64,000 bases of DNA from NCBI GenBank assembly GCA_003116975.1, contig BGKB01000005.1:377880-441879 (forward strand), read 5' to 3'. Position numbers and translations under genes: made by a program. Each line of letters opens with the position of its first letter. Position 1 is the first letter of the stretch. The notes beneath the pieces are model-generated. The model did not search any database and was not told the DNA's origin. It saw nothing but the letters and a program-made list of their open reading frames with translations. The stretch is from Aurantiochytrium sp. KH105 (taxonomy: Eukaryota > Sar > Bigyra > Thraustochytrida > Thraustochytriidae). Shown here in pieces: positions 60,466 through 64,000 of the stretch.

Positions 60466-63175
60466 ATGAGCGCAGGCGCGGGCGGGCGGCGCGCGCCGCG
60501 GACGTTCCGCAAGGATGCGGCGCCGGAGGGCTACGTGGCTGGCCTGGGCCGCGGCGCCGTCGCGTTCACGACGCGCAGCGACGCCGTGCCGCTCGCAGGC
60601 GGCGCGGGCCGCGGCGCGGGGCGGGGCGCAGGCCCCCTCGCGAGGACCGACTTCGGCGCCGCGCCCAAGGGCTACGTGGCGGGCGCCGGTCGAGGCGCAG
60701 GCGGCTTCGGAGAGACCAAACCCTCGGCCGAGTCCGTGCGCGACACGCATACTGCCGCCGCAGACGCTGCGGGCGAGGACCCCGACGAGGCCTGGGACGC
60801 CGTGGAGAGACGCATCGCCGAACGCAATGCCAAGAAACGAAGGCGCAGAGAGACCGAAAGCAACGGCGGCGTGCTCGGCGGCATGCAAGGTGGCCGCGTA
60901 GCTGACCAATTTGCTGACCTCAAGCAACAGCTGAAAACGGTCTCCTACGCAGAGTGGGACGCCATTCCCGAGGCGCGCTCCGGTGTCCGCGAGCACCGCC
61001 AGCAAGAAACCTTCACTCCCGTCAGCGACGCGCTTCTCTTGTCATCAGCGGGACTCGCCTCGCAAGGCAGCGCGAACGCGCGCAGTATTGAGCGCGGGCG
61101 CGCTCTCTTGAGCCAAATCGACGGCCAGGGCGACAAGCAGGACGGATCGAGCGCCTTTGACCCCGGAGATTATTTGGCGTCGCTCGATGACGGTGCCAAT
61201 GGCGCGAGTGCGGCCGCGCGCGTTGGAGACGTGCGCAAGGCGCGTCTCTTGTTCAGGTCCGTGACAACGAGCAATCCTTCGCATGGACCAGGCTGGATCG
61301 CAGCGGCGAGGCTCGAGGAGGTGGCTGGCAAACTCTTGGATGCGCGCAAGATCATTGCCGAAGGCTGCAAGGCCTGTCCAACCTCGGAAGACGTGTGGCT
61401 TGAAGCTGCGCGTCTCAACACGCCGGCCAATGCCAAGGTGATTCTCGGCGATGCGATCCGCCATTTGCCTCGCGCCGTCAAGCTCTGGCTCCGCGCTGCC
61501 GACTTGGAAGGCGACCACACGGAACGGAAAAAGCGCGTCTTGCGTCGCGCGCTGGAAACCTTGCCAAAGTCCGAGCAGCTCTGGAAGGCAGCGATCGAGC
61601 TCGAAGACAACGAGGCTGACGCTCACTTGTTGTTGGCGCGCGCAACCGAATGTGTGCCCACTTCTGTTGACCTCTGGCTCGCACTTGCACAACTTGAAGA
61701 TTACAAGCAGGCGCGTGCTGTTCTGCAAACGGCACGTAAACGGCTTCCTCGCGAACCCAAAATCTGGGTTGCTGCATGCGCTCTCGAGGAGGCCCAAGTT
61801 GTCGACACCGTCGGCCATAATGGCTCTAAAACCGACAGCAAAGTGCCNCGGGACCATGTCTCTCGGTGTTCCTGCTGCGGAGCAGAAACGCACCTGGTTC
61901 GCTGACGCGTCCGCTATGGAGAAGGAAGGCCTGTTGGTGTGCGCGCGCTCTCTCTATGCGGAAGCAATGAGCTTATTTTCTGGGCACAAGGACGTTTTGC
62001 TCCGAGCAGTCGCCTTTGAGAGCCGCAAGGGTGATAAGGCCTCGCTCACAACGTTGTTGCACGAGGCGGTGCAACGGTGCCCCAAGGCGGAGCTCTTTTG
62101 GCTCATGGCTGCCAAGGAAACCTGGAAGACGCTAAACGATCCTCGCGAAGCCCGTCGCATCCTGGATCGCGCCCTCGCCTCACAACACAATACCGAGCGA
62201 GTATGGCTCGCTGCCCTCAAGCTCGAGTGGGAAACCGGAAATGTCAAAGAGGCGCGGAATTTGCTGAAGGAGGCCCAAACCAGGTGCCCTACGCCCCGAA
62301 TTTGGGTCAAGGCTGCTTTGCTTGAGCGAGTCGAGCTCTCAAAGTCCGAGCTGGCTTCGGACAAGGCTAAGACGCTCTTTGCTCAAGCTTTTGCGATTCT
62401 CAAAGAGGGCTACACCAAATTCCCTACCTTTTACAAGTTGTGGCTTATGGCAGGCCAGCTCCAAGTCGAATTTCGCGCACGCCATGGCGCTCCGGGTGAC
62501 CGCCAGGATGCAGTCAAGACGGCGCGAAAGTTGTTCCTGGACGGCCTCAAGCATTGCCCGCATGGGGTGCCGCTATGGCTCGGAGCGGCTCGACTTGAAA
62601 GAGAGTTTGTTTCACCAGTAAAGGCGCGATCCGTGTTGGAGCTGGCGCGCGTCAAGAACGCTGATCAACCTGCGCTCTGGCTGGAGGCCATTCGCCTCGA
62701 GACAGAGCAGGGGCAGCATGGCATGGCGGAGGCCCTCAAGGCCAAAGCGGTTCAGGCCTGTCCCAAGGCCGGCGTCCTCTGGGCGTACCTTATTCTTACT
62801 GCCCCACGACCCGAACAGCGTGCCAAGTCTGCAGATGCGATGGAGCGTTGCGAGAATGACGCTCATGTATATTGCGCGCTTGGAAGACTTTTTGCAAGTC
62901 GTAATAAGGTCCCAACTGCGCGCAAATGGTTCGAGGCCGCCGTGACCGCAAATGCTGACTTTGGTGACGCCTGGGCCTACTATTTCCATTTTGAGCGCAG
63001 CATCGCTAGCGACGCGGATGCTGCCGAGCAGGTGCTCCGCCGCTGTCTCGCCGCCGAACCTCACCATGGCGAGCTTTGGCAGCAAGTTGTCAAACGGGAT
63101 GCCTTGCGGCTTGCTAATGATCGAGAACGTCTCGAAGCTGTCGTGCAGGAGTGCGCCTCGGAATTTCGGCGCTGA
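60466..63175 (+). CDS. PRPF6: PRPF6/Prp6-like U4/U6.U5 tri-snRNP splicing factor, frame broken at an ambiguous base
   Basis: ATG at 60466 (G at -3) precedes the PRP1 N-terminal signature APEGYVAGLGRGAVAFTTRSD, with a second related copy (APKGYVAGAGRGAGGF) about 50 residues later. HAT repeats follow from about residue 255 (ARLLFRSVTTSNPSHGPGW, SEDVWLEAARL, SVDLWLALAQLEDY). At 61848 there is an N, and homology moves to another frame, resuming at AEQKRTWFADA and continuing through HAT repeats to the stop at 63175. Compared with the family, roughly 30 residues are missing around the N, so a local assembly gap is more likely than a pseudogene. Prp6 bridges U5 and U4/U6 snRNPs in the tri-snRNP. Confidence 0.92.
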
Positions 63176-63448
63176 GACGATATAGGATTGCCAAATGTAT
63201 ATGTGAGCGAGGAAATGAAGCATGTTGGCTGTCGGGTGTAAAGAGGTTAGTCTTTATCCCCACAATGAGGCTCTCAGCGTGACGTCAGAGAGCTTCTGTT
63301 TGACAGATACCAGGCAATCCTATCAAAATTGACTACCTTTGATTGCTGCAAAGCCAAACCTATTTTGGTGAATAAATGAAAAACAAACGAGGTAATTTGA
63401 GATGGTGAGCAAGAAAGAAAGAGAGCGTGAATGAGGACTTTACTCGAT
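63176..63448. other. Convergent 3' spacer between PRPF6 and the AGC kinase
   Basis: AT-richer than the genes; an AATAAA-like string lies near 63371. No gene supported. Confidence 0.5.
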
Positions 63449-64000
63449 TTAGAATGAGGACTCCCATGCCAACGTGACGGCTGCCGCAGCAGGCGCAGTA
63501 CGAGCCTTGCGCGGTGGCATTCTTGTGGCGCGAGGATGACGTTGCGGCACTTGGGGTGTCGACGCGTGCTGGAGAGTTTCAAGCACCCGAGACTGGCCAA
63601 TGGCTTCCAGGACTGATTCTGGCGCCGGAAGACGACGCGCGCGCAGTGCTGTCATGTCAATGCTGTCAAAGTATTCGTGTTCTGAAACTGTTGCGGACAT
63701 GCGCCCCATTGAATCACTACCAAGCCTGAAAGATGGGTCTGGATGCAGCAGAGCGCGCACGAGATCGACAAAGGCAAGATCATTCTTGCTCATGGTCTGC
63801 AACTTGTCGAAAACACCGTGTGAAGGATATGTGGCGACATAGTCAGCATGTTGCGCTCGCAGCGAGGAAACCATTTGAGCTGGAAAGGGAAACGAGCCCG
63901 TCATGAGCTCGTAGTAGAATACACCGAGAGCCCACCAATCGATTGACGTCGAGTAGCCCTGAAGCGTGAGGACCTCGGGCGCAATGAACGTGGGCGTGCC
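63449..64000 (-). CDS. AGC-type protein kinase, C-terminal part (truncated by window edge)
   Basis: The minus-strand frame is open from base 64000 to a stop at 63449 (183 codons), so the ATP-binding half lies outside the window. It starts in the activation segment: GTPTFIAPEVLTLQGYS (APE at residues 8-10) and DWWALGVFYYELMTGSFPF, the PKA/PKG-like form of subdomain IX. HPDPSFRLG carries the subdomain XI Arg. EHEYFDSIDMTALRARRLPAP matches the start of the AGC tail. The last ~50 residues are Pro/Arg/Ala-rich and do not show a clear hydrophobic FxxF motif. PKA or PKG catalytic subunits are the closest groups; the missing half is needed to decide. Confidence 0.9.
   Translation of the reverse strand, partial: GTPTFIAPEVLTLQGYSTSIDWWALGVFYYELMTGSFPFPAQMVSSLRAQHADYVATYPSHGVFDKLQTMSKNDLAFVDLVRALLHPDPSFRLGSDSMGRMSATVSEHEYFDSIDMTALRARRLPAPESVLEAIGQSRVLETLQHASTPQVPQRHPRATRMPPRKARTAPAAAAVTLAWESSF

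Overview
The window is nuclear DNA from a compact, GC-rich eukaryote. Nearly every recognisable gene is one uninterrupted reading frame, including a 17-kb frame for a TRRAP/Tra1 protein. Most start codons have A at -3, and genes alternate strands with 0.2-2.7 kb spacers. Ser, Gln and Ala tracts interrupt conserved proteins. Two genes belong to families tied to cilia (an ERK7/MAPK15-like kinase and a DRC11/IQCA1-type axonemal AAA protein), so the organism probably makes flagellate cells. Intron poverty, GC-rich coding sequence and this gene set fit a thraustochytrid/labyrinthulomycete stramenopile; that placement is inference.

Layout. 1-849: 5' part of a mitochondrial ABCB10-type ABC half-transporter (minus, cut by the window edge). 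2.0-6.2 kb: an unstable, lineage-specific stretch with an unrecognised small gene whose 3' end is tandemly duplicated, a frameshifted relic of a multi-pass membrane protein, direct repeats, and the intact membrane gene. 8.9-18 kb: catalase, a K+-dependent Na+/Ca2+ exchanger and a PH/filamin-like protein. 18.7-35.7 kb: TRRAP. 35.9-52 kb: MAPK15-like kinase, RCHY1-type RING ligase, DDB1, DRC11 and an ankyrin-SAM protein, with a perfect 36-bp inverted repeat near 50.1 kb. 52.7-57.8 kb: a head-to-tail pair of paralogous multi-pass membrane proteins, one with a decayed 5' end. 58.6-64 kb: a GNAT acetyltransferase, the splicing factor PRPF6 (frame broken at the only ambiguous base) and the 3' half of an AGC kinase at the edge.

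There is no operon logic. Neighbours share themes only loosely: chromatin/ubiquitin (TRRAP, DDB1, RCHY1), cilium (MAPK15-like, DRC11), and ion or redox handling (NCKX, catalase). Divergent spacers of 1.2-2.7 kb hold CpG-rich sequence and simple repeats built from GATC, AATG/CATT, ACGA, GACT and GCGA units. I found no rRNA, tRNA, CRISPR or complete transposon. No established defence or biosynthetic system stands out. The most novel material is the uncharacterised membrane families, the long hairpin and the unusual catalytic residues in DRC11 and the MAPK15-like kinase.
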